Origin: Bimuria novae-zelandiae CBS 107.79
Lineage: Eukaryota > Ascomycota > Dothideomycetes > Pleosporales > Didymosphaeriaceae
DNA: 64,000 nucleotides
Assembly: GCA_010015655.1 (NCBI GenBank)
Contig: ML976694.1
Coordinates: 119,940 to 183,939, forward strand
Direction of reading: 5' to 3'
A model generated the notes under the pieces. The model saw nothing but the letters and a program-made list of their open reading frames with translations. It searched no databases and had not been told where the DNA came from. The position numbers and the translations under genes are program-made. Numbering within the stretch: position 1 is the stretch's first letter; the number at the start of each line of letters is the position of its first letter. This document shows, piece by piece, positions 54,657 to 64,000 of this stretch.

Positions 54657-55756
54657 ATGGCAGACCAGCACATCGCCCTCGTCGATTGCGCCGACGAAGA
54701 AACCACCCCGGAGCGCGCTCAGCAGCCCGAGGAACAAGCACAACCACCCCCGCAAAACCCAAACTCGCACATCGATGTCCTCTACGAGAACCAACGCGGC
54801 TGGTTCGTATTTGGCCTGCCCCTCTTCTCCTCGAGAGCGCTATGGAATCTCAAAGTCGACCAGTCGCCTTGGGTAGATGCAAAATTCAAGCCGTCGCCCG
54901 TCAACATCACAAACGCACAAGTCCCAGATCCCAGCTGGGTGTGGGAGTGGAAGAGCTGGTATGTGGACATGAGCCACGACGTGGACGAAGAGGGCTGGCA
55001 GTACAGCTTCTGGTTCCGAGGTGCTGCGTGGCATGGGAATCACCCCTGGTTTCACAGCTTTGTGCGGCGGCGGCGCTGGCTAAGGAAGCGGGTGAAGCAG
55101 AAGCTGCCACCTAAATCGAAGGTGAACGAGAGGCTCTTCGGGGATACCTTCAGCATTGGTACTACGCTGGCCAGAGCATTTACGGGCTTGACGGGAGGGG
55201 CTAGTTTGGAAGATAGTGGAGAGCCATCGCTCGATGAGGAGGTCAGGGATGTGCCGACGCTGAGGGCGAAGTTGAAGAGAGCGGCTATTGATCGCGAGAA
55301 GATCGTCTTCATCAACAGGTTCATCGATGAAGGCGGGGAAGAGCTGCACTATTTAGCTGAACAGGCCCGTCAGCTCACTATTCCCATTCGTTCCCTTGTT
55401 AACCATCACAGATCCCAACGATCATGTCGCTCCTCGTCTTCCAGAACTCCCGCCGCCAGCTCCTCTCCACGCTCATGGAGACCATCGACGCCGCCCGCGC
55501 GCACCGCGACTCCCACCAGAAGAGCGGCAAAGCCGAGAACGAAGCCGAAGAGCGGAGGATCAGCAACCTGCTGAAGGCGGTAGAAGCTGCCGATGCAGAG
55601 TGTAAGAAGCTGGAATACTGGAGTGATATCAAGAAGCTCGCTGAAGAAGGCAAAGCAGGTTCCGCGACGGATCCGAATGCAGGATGGAACGAGAAGTGGC
55701 AGGGTCTCGACGCGAGCGGAGCGGACCATCCGAAGCCGCCGCCTAAGAAGGAGTGA
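54657..55756 (+). CDS. Dysferlin-domain protein (Spo73/Mug65-like)
   Basis: Exon 1 is 54657-55364 and exon 2 is 55412-55756, 350 residues in total. The DysF N-part reads IDVLYENQRGWFVFGLPLFSS and SPVNITNAQVPDPSW; the DysF C-part WSWEW-type block is VWEWKSWYVDMSHDVDEEGWQ, then HPWFHSFVRRRRWLRKR. The C-terminal helical region has REKIVFINRFIDEGGEELHYLAE and IMSLLVFQNSRRQLLSTL. These blocks are typical of fungal DysF proteins related to Spo73 and Mug65, implicated in membrane shaping (prospore membrane, peroxisomes). No membrane helix is obvious. The join requires a GC–AG intron or hides a small frameshift; see findings. Confidence 0.8.
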
Positions 55757-55933
55757 ATGATTTCAGACTGTTTTGTCCCAGTATACATTGCAGAGGCACA
55801 CATTGGCCGGTGTTTACATTGTTTTGCAGCGCGGCATGGCATTGATACCCCAGCATAGCTAGCTACACATACATTTCGCATCGCATCGCATCATATACAA
55901 ATCTGCTTCCAATCTCTAGAGGTAGACTTACCC

Positions 55934-56317
55934 CTACCACCCCCTCCCATCCAACCCACTCTCCCTCTCCACCCACAAATCCCCCTCAATCATCTCCTCC
56001 CTCCGCAGCCCCTTGCGATACCTCACCCGTATCGGCCCCGCGATCTCGTCAATAGCTTTTGCCCGAACGACGACGCCCTTTTGTAGTATCTCGACGGAGC
56101 CGTACTCGCGCAGCTCCCAGCACAGCGCGCGGATGTGTTCCATGGTGTCACGCCACGAGTACGCGTCCAGCTCGGTGAGCTCGTCGTCGGAGAGCGCGCG
56201 GGCGACTTCGGAGGGGCAGAGAGTCTTTGGGTAGGCGCGGCGGGAGAGGAGGTGGGTGAGGTGGTTGTGGAGGATTTGCTTTTGGGAGGAGGTGAGGATC
56301 ATCTCCCCTATGGGCAC
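55934..56317 (-). CDS. DUF3253-family protein
   Basis: A single exon of 127 residues. The RAYPKTLCPSEVARAL motif, then WRDTMEHIRALCWELREYGSVEILQKG and AGPIRVRYRKG, match the DUF3253 family, small winged-helix-like proteins of unknown function shared by bacteria and fungi. It lies head-to-head with the carbonic anhydrase gene, about 320 bases apart. Confidence 0.82.
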   Translation of the reverse strand: MPIGEMILTSSQKQILHNHLTHLLSRRAYPKTLCPSEVARALSDDELTELDAYSWRDTMEHIRALCWELREYGSVEILQKGVVVRAKAIDEIAGPIRVRYRKGLRREEMIEGDLWVERESGLDGRGW

Positions 56318-56639
56318 CAGGGCGCACTGCGACGTGGTTATTTAGACTTTGTAGCGAAACGAGAGGGTCGTGGCTGAGGAGATGCACAGCGGGCTTGCTT
56401 ATCAGCCGCAAAAAGAACGGTGAGTTTGATAAGAGGGACGACGATGTGTTGGGGAGGAAGGTGCAGCGGGCTAGATCAGCACAGGGCTTAGCGGCGGTCT
56501 GGGGGAGCTGCAGATCGTGGTGAACGGGCCAATGACGCGCGGCGCGATCGGAGTCGTTAATATCCCAGCAATAATTAGGGCAGTGGAGGTCGCGTTCCTC
56601 AACCGCAGCGAGCCGCAGGACGAAGTAACGTGGGCGAAA
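56318..56639. promoter_or_regulatory. Shared upstream region of the DUF3253 and carbonic anhydrase genes
   Basis: 322 bases between divergent start codons. No TATA box is obvious. Confidence 0.45.
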
Positions 56640-57612
56640 ATGATGCGGGTGTTGGTACCCCACGTTGGGAGGGGCGCGGGTTTTATATCGGGCCCCGCGC
56701 TTACGCCTTCTTTCATCTTTTCGAGGGCTTCTTCTTCATCATCATCAACGAGGGTTCTAGGAGCGACATCGGCATCGGCAATTGTGAGGGGCTCGACGCA
56801 TCGATTCGGTTTTAATAAGGGTATTTTTCAAAGGGGCTTTTCGAGCACAGCAAAGAGGGACAAGATGGGCGAGGCAGAACAGAGAGACATGCGCAAGTAT
56901 TTGCAGCAGAGCCATGATCGGATTTTCGAAAACAATCGCATCTGGGCTGAGGAGCAGAAGAAGAAGCACCCCGAGTTTTTTGAGAGGCTGAGTGCGGGAC
57001 AGAGTCCGGAGTATCTCTGGATTGGTACGTTCCCTCCTCTCACCCCTCACAGCGAAGAGCTGACAAGATGGTGACGCAGGCTGCTCCGACTCCCGCATCC
57101 CCGCCGAAGCCATCACCGGCCTCGAAGCCGGCGAAATGTTCATCCACCGCAACATCGCCAACCTTGTCTGCGCCACCGACCTCAACGTCATGTCGGTTGT
57201 AAACTACGCCGTGCGCCACCTACACGTCAAGCACATCGTCGTATGCGGACATTACGGCTGCGGCGGTGTGAAAGCCGCCATGACCCCCAAAGACCTCGGC
57301 CTCTTGAACCCGTGGCTGCGTAACATCCGCGACGTGTACCGCCTGCACGATGCGGAGCTCTCCGCTATCAAAGACGAAGGGAAGAGGTATGATAGACTGG
57401 TGGAACTGAATGTTGTCGAGCAGGCGAGGAATATCATCAAGACGGCGGCGTTGCAGCAGTGTTACAAGGAGAGGGGGTATCCGATTGTGCATGGGTGGGT
57501 GTTTGGGTTTAATGATGGGCGGTTGAAGGATTTGGAGATTGATTTTGAGGGGCAGTTGAAGGATATTCGGAGGATTTATGACTTGACTACGGATGCGATG
57601 GAGGGGTCGTAG
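56640..57612 (+). CDS. NCE103: Beta-carbonic anhydrase
   Basis: Exons 56640-57024 and 57080-57612 with a 55-base intron (GTACGT...GCAG) give 305 residues. Zinc ligands Cys130, His186 and Cys189, with the Asp132-Arg134 dyad, are visible in CSDSR and CGHYGCGG. The first ~75 residues are Ser/Arg-rich without acids (TPSFIFSRASSSSSSTRVLG, KGIFQRGFSS), a good mitochondrial targeting peptide. A second ATG at 56865 (KMGEAEQRDM) would give a 230-residue cytosolic form, the usual family length. The enzyme interconverts CO2 and bicarbonate, feeding carboxylases at ambient CO2. No lesion. Confidence 0.95.
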
Positions 57613-58572
57613 ATGGGAGTGGTTTAGTGGAGATGACGAGGCGCGTCGATGGGGTTGAGGTGTTGTATGGGTAGAGTGTGCGTTAAAGATTAGGTAGGAT
57701 AGATTGGATTCATTGTATGACGTGTGTAGGCACTTTCTTCGGTGATGATGGTTGCTTCCTCTTGTGGGCGAGGAAAGAGCTGATGTGTAGCAGTCGTGAC
57801 TTCTTTCACAGCCTTCTGCAGGTTCGTTTGATACACCATCGACCACCTTCTAGGACACCGACTCACCACCGAAGCCGTCTGTCCTTCGCCCTGACAGATC
57901 TCCGACATGAGGTTTTCGATGTTACCTTTGCATCGTTCCGGCGAGTGCACCATGCCTAGGTGGTTCCTTCCTCAGCGAATGGCAGATCGCTCACTGGCCT
58001 GAAATACTGATATAGCACAGGCATTCATACTCAGCCTCCACTGATAACCGATATGCCGGTGCAATATCTTCTACCGTCTTTCAATATACCCAGCCCTTTA
58101 CCCACGACAACGATGGGGCCAGCCTCGTACGCATGTTACACAACGGCCCCACTTTCTTGCCTTCTCCAGCCTATCCTGGTAGAACTTTACTCGTCCAGCA
58201 GAGAGGTTGCACGTACACAGCATTTTCTCGTATATGTGAATGCAAGGTCATGTTGAATTCATATCAAAACTTTATCGCACCGCAGAGATGCCAAGCTGAT
58301 TGGGTTCTAGAGATTTGGCCCCCGCCCGGGGTGCTTTACGAAGGCGAGTCGCAGCAATGGATGTATGGTTGCTTGAGGTGCCACAAGATGGATGAGACCG
58401 CTCGAGAGAAAAGGGTGGTGTTCGCGGAACTACCATTATGGGATGAATGGGAGGGGCGCGTCTCACCGATTTTGCTCGAGGTTTCTTTCGCTGGGGTACT
58501 TATATGGCGGAACCGAGCATGGTGAGTTCGATCATCTCTCTCGTCATTTCGCCATCCCAACAAGTCGTAAAA
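57613..58572. other. Spacer
   Basis: A 130-residue open frame at 58133-58525 (+) has no family resemblance and is not called. It may overlap an upstream exon of the following pseudogene. Confidence 0.4.
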
Positions 58573-61029
58573 ATGGATTCCAAGAATTCCTCATCGACAG
58601 ATACCCATCGGGCTGTCCCTGCGGTTGCCACGAACGGCCCTAGCACACCGCTGAAATTGGGAAGTACGAGCAAGAGCCCGAGCCTTGCAAGTTACTACAA
58701 AACCATTGCTATTAGCTGCGCATGGGTGGTGCTGCCTATGACAGTATTCACAGCGGTCGTTTTATGGATGATCTTCCACCACAAAATTGCCCCTTCGGTA
58801 TGCCCTAACCCCGACATGTGTCTCACGGCGGCTGAGCTCAACAATTCAATTTCCGGTGCATACATCGTTGACTTCTCTGCTGCGCATCTGGTCTTCATCG
58901 CTTCTTGGTCTTCCACCGTTAGCTTCATGTTGACTGGCGTTCTCATGACCTTACACGGGTTCAGCTTGGCCAGAAGGTGGCTACGCACAACACAATCCGG
59001 AGACTCGTATCTTTGTCCGACTCCCTACCAAACTAGCCTAACGCTCCGACTTATCAATGCTGAAGGTCTTGTTCTTGGCTGTTGGGCTGGAGAACTGTCA
59101 AAGGAGTCTTCTGGACTGCAGAAAGAGCGAGCGGCCGAGCAAGGTGGCCGAAGACGAAGTCACCGAAGATTATGCGCGTTACCATCCTAGCATTTACAGT
59201 ACTAGGAGCTCGTTTTCTCGAGGCATATGCCAAGATTTTTCGATCTGACAGCCCAACATTAAAACCCTTTAAAAAAGTTGAATATATATGAAAATAGCCC
59301 TAGATCACCTCTTTTAGCTCTTAAATTTTTATAAATTAATATTTGATATTGCTATTGTAATGTAGCACTGATAGATTGAAAAAACCTTGGCACAGTCCTC
59401 AATAAAAACGAGCTCCTCGTAGCGGTATTTGGCAGGTACTATATACACTGGGCGCGCTAAGTAACACGGGCTAACGTGCTTTAATGCGCTTGTTCAGATC
59501 AGCGACACATATCTCCACATAGCCACCGAGGCGATCGAGCTCAACGAGGTGCAAGCAGAGACCGAGAAAAATTTTCTTTACAGTCGGGTGCTCGAACCGT
59601 TCTGTTGGAATCATACGAGAAGGCCCGACGAAAATGTAGACTTCTGGGGCTGCGGTGTGAACGCTTACCTAGACCCGGAACAGAACCAAACTCATGTGTC
59701 CTTGACCCGGGGAGTAGGCGCTGCACAAGCCGCAAGGTGGGGTTTGAAAGACCTACTCACGCGAACCTTTCTAGTCCCTGGAACCCAGTCCGCAGAAGAT
59801 CACATTGCTCTTCTCATGCCGATTGCTCCTTCGAACATCGACTACAAAGCAACATCCTTTGGTGTCTCGACACAGTGCCAGGCTGTGGGCAACGACACTT
59901 GTACTTTCGGCAAAAACATGGCTTCTGACGAAACAGGTCTGTACAATCTGCCATTTTCGTGCACAGGCTGCCCGTCGGGTTTTGTTGCCAACGGCTCTCT
60001 TTCACCGGTTCAGCCTCAGTACCAATTCCTTGACTTCCATCGCTACATCCAAGCTCGACGGATTACAATCCGACTCAACTGCTTTCTCAAGATGCTATGC
60101 ACTCCTTGCCGCAAATTTCTGAAACGCTTTCGGTTGACGACACAAGGACTGTATTCAACAATCCATGGAGATGACTCGCCTTCGCTGCACAAAATGGCTT
60201 CATGGATAGAAATCCCACGTACAGCACAAGAATCTGGAGGGAGTATCCTACATACGAGTCTAGAATGTGGTATCCCTTCAGCGACAGCGAACCATTCCTG
60301 TTTCTGTCATGCAATACTACGGGTGAGTTCTTTGTTGCTTCTTGACATGGACTTGGCTGACCAAAACCAAAACCAGTGTGGGACGTCAGCTACACCATGG
60401 TCAACCAGCAAGTGAAAAATCTTACAAAGATCAAAAGCAATAGTACAGTCACGGGCTCCATCAGCATGGCTGTTACGAGCGAAATCTTTCTGGACGGTAC
60501 GCCAATTTCCGACTCTTTTATGGAAAGCTACCTTCTCGGCGAGGGAAAGGTAGATGACGAGAGGATTGAAGGTTTCAGCAGCGCCCAAAGCCGGGCTCTC
60601 GTCAGTGTTCTAGCCCGAGTGACATAAGAGTGACCCGCGCTAGCGGTGCAGTCACGAGCTACCAGAATCGTCACCAAGGTCCCAAAGGCGGCCGTGTGGC
60701 TGCTCGTCGCTGCGAATCTCGTCTTCGCCTCACTCGCGATCGTGTTTGCCGGCTTCGCACTCGTCGCTGCATCACCACAAGTACATCAACTCAGGCTCAA
60801 TATTGCGGGTCTCGCAGCGCAGGGGTTCGAAGGGAGATTTACAAGGAACAAAGTCGAAAAAAGCGAGCAGTTGTTTGAAGAACGCAACGGGGATGCGGAT
60901 AGGTTAGTTAAGCGGGTGTGCGTTGAGGAGACGGAAGAAGGAGGAGGAGCGGGGTATGTTTTGCTGGAGAGTTGGGAGAGCAGCTCGAGGCAAGCGAGCT
61001 ATGCTAGCGGTCGCAGCATGTCTGTCTGA
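58573..61029 (+). pseudogene. Fungal multi-pass membrane protein, MITE-interrupted and decayed
   Basis: The probable ATG is 58573 (MDSKNSSSTDTHR). Early membrane segments are ISCAWVVLPMTVFTAVVLWMIF and FSAAHLVFIASWSSTVSFMLTGVLMTLHGF. Homology then changes frame near 59060-59090 to WRTVKGVFW and MRVTILAFTV, is cut by a 218-base MITE, and resumes after a 73-base intron (59425-59497) with ISDTYLHIATEA. The remaining parts (WGCGVNAYLD, an exon ending SCNTT, WDVSYTMVNQQV, TKVPKAAVWLLVAANLVFASLAIVF, AASPQVHQLRLNIAGLAAQ) are spread over frames. Two stops (TAA, TGA near 60624-60632) precede the last membrane segment. The family is fungal-specific with unknown function. It is different from the 41259 gene but similar in style. 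Confidence 0.7.
59202..59419. mobile_element. MITE with TA target duplication
   Basis: A 218-base AT-rich unit flanked by TA (59200-59201 and 59420-59421). Inverted ends: CTAGGAGCTCGTTTT on the left; the complement of the right end is CGAGGAGCTCGTTTT. Similarity continues for ~50 bases (TGCCAAG(A/G)TTTTT). No coding capacity; ends and TA target fit a Tc1/mariner-derived MITE. Confidence 0.75.
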
Positions 61030-62933
61030 TTAGCTGTTCGATGGCAAACAATAGCAGAACATGAATGGTTTCGGCATGATGTTTCACCCAAAGCACCGCT
61101 TCGATGTCGTAACGTTCCTTCCAAACTTGTATCGCATGACTGGATGATGCCGCATGAATGGGAACAAATTATTGCCATATGAGCAGGTGCATTGAGAAAA
61201 CTAGGAAGAGATCTAGTTGACAATACAGCAATCTATCGCCTTGCTCATCCGCCGCGTAACAAACATCTACGCAGCAACATCACTGTCCGCGTGCACGCTC
61301 AAGCGCCGACGTAGTACCTTGTGTATGAATAGAAGCAATCCATCCTAATGCTCATCTGCCTCCTTAGCAACCATCAGCGCCGCAGCAGCATAATGTACGT
61401 GCACCATTTCATGCGAATCTTCTAATCACTCTCCCCGACTACATATACCGCCCCATCGCTCCTCTCGAACTCATCACAGCACTGCACTTCTCAACAAGTC
61501 TACTGTCTACAATCAACAGTCTATTATATATACCTAGGAGTATGGCATACCTATACTTAACTACCCTTTCGAAGCATTCAAGCACAGCAAGACCTCGTCC
61601 CATCTCATCTCTTCTCTTCCACGCCGGTCTAAAATTCACTCCGAACCTATACGATGGACTGGTTTGGTTGAAGTCCTCTCCGCATGCTCTCCATGGCCTT
61701 TCTCTGTTTGAAAATATCGAGTTAGTTGAGATATGGGCTTGCAACAACGACCAAAATGCTTGAAGATCTACAGGTCCGACACCATGAACTCGCACAAACC
61801 TCGAGCAGGGCTCTGCAAGAAGCTGAAGCTCAGTGCTATGTGGCGGAGGTGGAGTGTTATACGCCTAGGGAGGAGGTGGAGGGAAGGCGGGCGGCTAGAA
61901 ATAAGCTCGCGGTCGCGGTATAGACGGGCGAGAGACGCTTGGGGGTTAGAAACCGGGAACGCGCTTCACCAGGGTTCCGTCCGTCCTCTTCGCCCCGCTA
62001 TGAATTCGCCTGGCCCTTTTCCAATGTCTCTGCGGAGGTGCGGAGGGATAAAAGACGGTCTAGAAGTGTTCATGACGCACATTGATGGTTTGCTGGAGAG
62101 ACTTTGGGCGCCAAATTTTTGCCTGGCCTTTCTCAATGGCTCTGCGGAGGTGGAGAGGGATATACACCGAGGTTTCAACCCATCTCCACTCTGCTCGTCG
62201 CCAATCGCCTCTATATACTTCGAAAGACTTGCCGCTGGGCTGTTAGCCCTGCTATAAATTCACCCGGCCCTTTTCATTGCTTTCACTTCCTTCATGATAG
62301 TGTACGACGATGCGCCGAACCAACATCGCCAGGGCGTATATATCTACAAGGTGTGCAAAACACTCGAAACCATCACCCTGGACTATCACACTGAAGTCAA
62401 GATGGGGGAGGACTAAGCAGGCTTCACTTTCCCTGTACTTGATTCCACTCTCGACGTTGCTCTGTCACCGAACCATAGCTCGCTGTTCACCTTCTCGCGC
62501 CGCTTTCAAATCCCTTCGCATGGCTCTTCCGTCGCCCTTCATCGAGTCGCCCTTCATCGAGCTTCGAACCACCATCCTCTTAAAGTCGCGCACATCTTCC
62601 TCAATGCGCCTTTGCTTTCTACAACTACATCACCAAATTCTTCATATCTGGAGGACTTCAGGCTTGGATCGATGATACGGTTAGACGACTGCAGTACTAG
62701 AAGTACTATGATCGCGTTTACATGGCGCTCGGACGCTTGCTGTCTGGGATTGGTATATCAGAATGCATCTGTATGCCTGTTTATGCTCTCGGACGGTGGA
62801 GAGAAGAGAGAGCGCACAGGAAGTCCAAGGGGATGGTCTAGAAATTGTATCTGGCGTTTATCATGGCTGTAGTTCCTCGGCTTGAGTGTGATGGTACCGC
62901 ACGGCGTCGACTAGAAGTACGAACATCGTATTT
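61030..62933. other. Long non-coding spacer with diverged direct repeats
   Basis: No gene recognised over 1.9 kb. A diverged direct repeat is at ~62010-62052 and ~62123-62165 (CCTGGCC...CTCTGCGGAGGTG), with a third partial copy near 62262. Confidence 0.5.
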
Positions 62934-63106
62934 TGTAACCACGTGACTGACGTCAGAGGTACTGTGTGGAAGGCACCACCTAAGTGCACAGACTACTGAC
63001 TCAACAGACTCTCGACCGCTCTCTCTCCGCTCAGCAGACTCCACACACTCTCTTTTCTGCAGATAGCAATACAGCTTGTTGTCCTCATATGCCTGCCTGC
63101 CAAACA
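62934..63106 (+). mobile_element. Small solo LTR, copy 2
   Basis: The 173-base unit begins TGTAACCACGTGACTGACGT and ends CCTGCCTGCCAAACA. It is homologous in the opposite orientation to 34298-34493. The flanks TATTT and TATTC agree at 4 of 5 bases, as for copy 1. Confidence 0.7.
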
Positions 63107-63879
63107 TATTCACATGGATTGCTAGGGGAGCGTTGCTTGGTATCCCTCCCGAGCGTATGAGGACGAGCTTGCACGCCTGCTTGGACTAAAATGAGGGGTT
63201 ATACGATTCTGCTGAGCGAGGTGCTTTCGTCTAAAATCAGCCCAAGATCGATTTTACGTCTGGAGTTCCTGGCTTGCCTCGGCCGATATCGCCGTTTAAC
63301 CTCTTTGGACGTCTAAAAGCACCAACACTCTTACGATATGGATCTTACCGGTCGTTTTATCAGAATTACATATAGGTAATGAATGAAGACGAAGTTGCAC
63401 TAGCTCATATCCAACAGGCTGGGAGAAAGGCAAGGCCTCCGAGGCTTCTAAAAATGTCCGCTGGCTCATGTTATGCTCTAACCGGTATAAACCCCCTTCG
63501 CCGCTATTAGACCGGCTTATGTCTCTGGACCGGCGCTCTGGATCCCCTCGAGACGACATCACAACCGATATCAGACCTATTCTCGGGACTGGCGCTGTGG
63601 GATGCCTCGGGACGACATCGCTACCCTACGGGGTGGACTATAAACACGAGCGCAGTTATGGCATGGCTCTTCGCCCGCCCGCCCGAGACCTTACAGACGA
63701 GGTATTCTATGAAATACCTTATCGGCGTCTATTTGGCCCCCTAGTCTATAGCAAGATTCACGATCCAAAATTCAAGAACATTTTCACTGGTGAACGCACG
63801 TCGTTGACACATGATTCCTCGAGCGCGATACCATAGTCGGAAAACTGAAGCATCCTAATCCGGCCCTATATATTAACAT
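63107..63879. other. Spacer with an anonymous open frame
   Basis: A 122-residue frame with ATG runs 63468-63836 (+); its end reads DEVFYEIPYRRLFGPLVYSK. I do not recognise it. It spans a diverged direct repeat read in different frames, which argues against coding. Confidence 0.3.
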
Positions 63880-64000
63880 GCCCGTGCGCGTGATGAGCCA
63901 CTTCGCGTGATGGGCCACCCACGCCAAAACACTCAAACTTCACAACCTCATAACTCTACCATTATGGCTCTAATTAACGACGCGCTTGCAGATCTAATGT
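63880..64000 (+). mobile_element. 5' end of another pogo/Fot1-like element, cut by the window edge
   Basis: GC-rich direct subrepeats (GCGTGATGAGCCAC and GCGTGATGGGCCAC, 63890-63920) are arranged like the paired subrepeats in the terminal repeat of the 38218 element. An ATG at 63964 then opens MALINDALADLM, resembling transposase starts of this group. The exact left end is not certain. Confidence 0.5.

Noticed and set aside
58133..58525. 130-codon open frame upstream of the membrane-protein pseudogene
   Set aside because: No family resemblance; could be chance or untranslated leader.
1..64000. CRISPR arrays, bacterial operons, rRNA or tRNA genes
   Set aside because: No regularly spaced repeats; spliced eukaryotic genes throughout; no rRNA-like sequence or foldable tRNA noticed by eye. 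A tRNAscan run would settle the tRNA question.

Overview
The window is a piece of a filamentous ascomycete nuclear genome. Supporting signs are short GT–AG introns of about 50–150 bases, fungal-specific genes (AIM24, MIM2, a HET-domain gene, a calcofluor-hypersensitivity-type protein), and transposon copies whose interiors show CpA-to-TpA decay typical of repeat-induced point mutation (RIP). A Dothideomycete is my best guess, but this is inference.

Layout. 0–2 kb: 3' part of a sterol-glucosyltransferase-like gene. 3–19.5 kb: a graveyard of six related genes (called P1–P6 here) sharing an F-box-like core, every copy broken by a stop codon, frameshift or transposon. P5 is split by a decayed hAT element (11280–16960) that itself carries a solo LTR, a short inverted-repeat unit and a pogo/Fot1-like element. 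20.5–24.3 kb: housekeeping genes MIM2, SUI3 (eIF2 beta) and AIM24. 25.2–29.8 kb: an FAD-dependent oxidoreductase gene cut after codon 22 by a second hAT element with a perfect 8-bp target duplication; the element contains a 645-base assembly gap. 30–38 kb: accessory genes (two divergent ankyrin-type genes, a GNAT acetyltransferase, a BTB-like fragment, a broken HET gene). 38.2–40.3 kb: a pogo/Fot1-like element with 43-bp perfect terminal repeats. 41–48 kb: a four-segment membrane protein, a frameshifted fungal-specific gene and a serine/threonine-rich single-pass membrane protein. 48–57.6 kb: housekeeping block with formyltetrahydrofolate deformylase, Cdt1, a 5'-truncated LINE, a calcofluor-type membrane protein, a dysferlin-domain protein, a DUF3253 protein and a beta-carbonic anhydrase. 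58.5–61 kb: a membrane-protein pseudogene interrupted by a MITE. 61–64 kb: mostly non-coding, with a second copy of a small solo LTR and the 5' end of another pogo-like element at the right edge.

The main story is alternation of stable housekeeping blocks with accessory islands in which genes are being lost. At least three genes (P5, the oxidoreductase, the 58.5-kb membrane protein) were interrupted by DNA transposons at sites where precise removal would rejoin the reading frame across the insertion.
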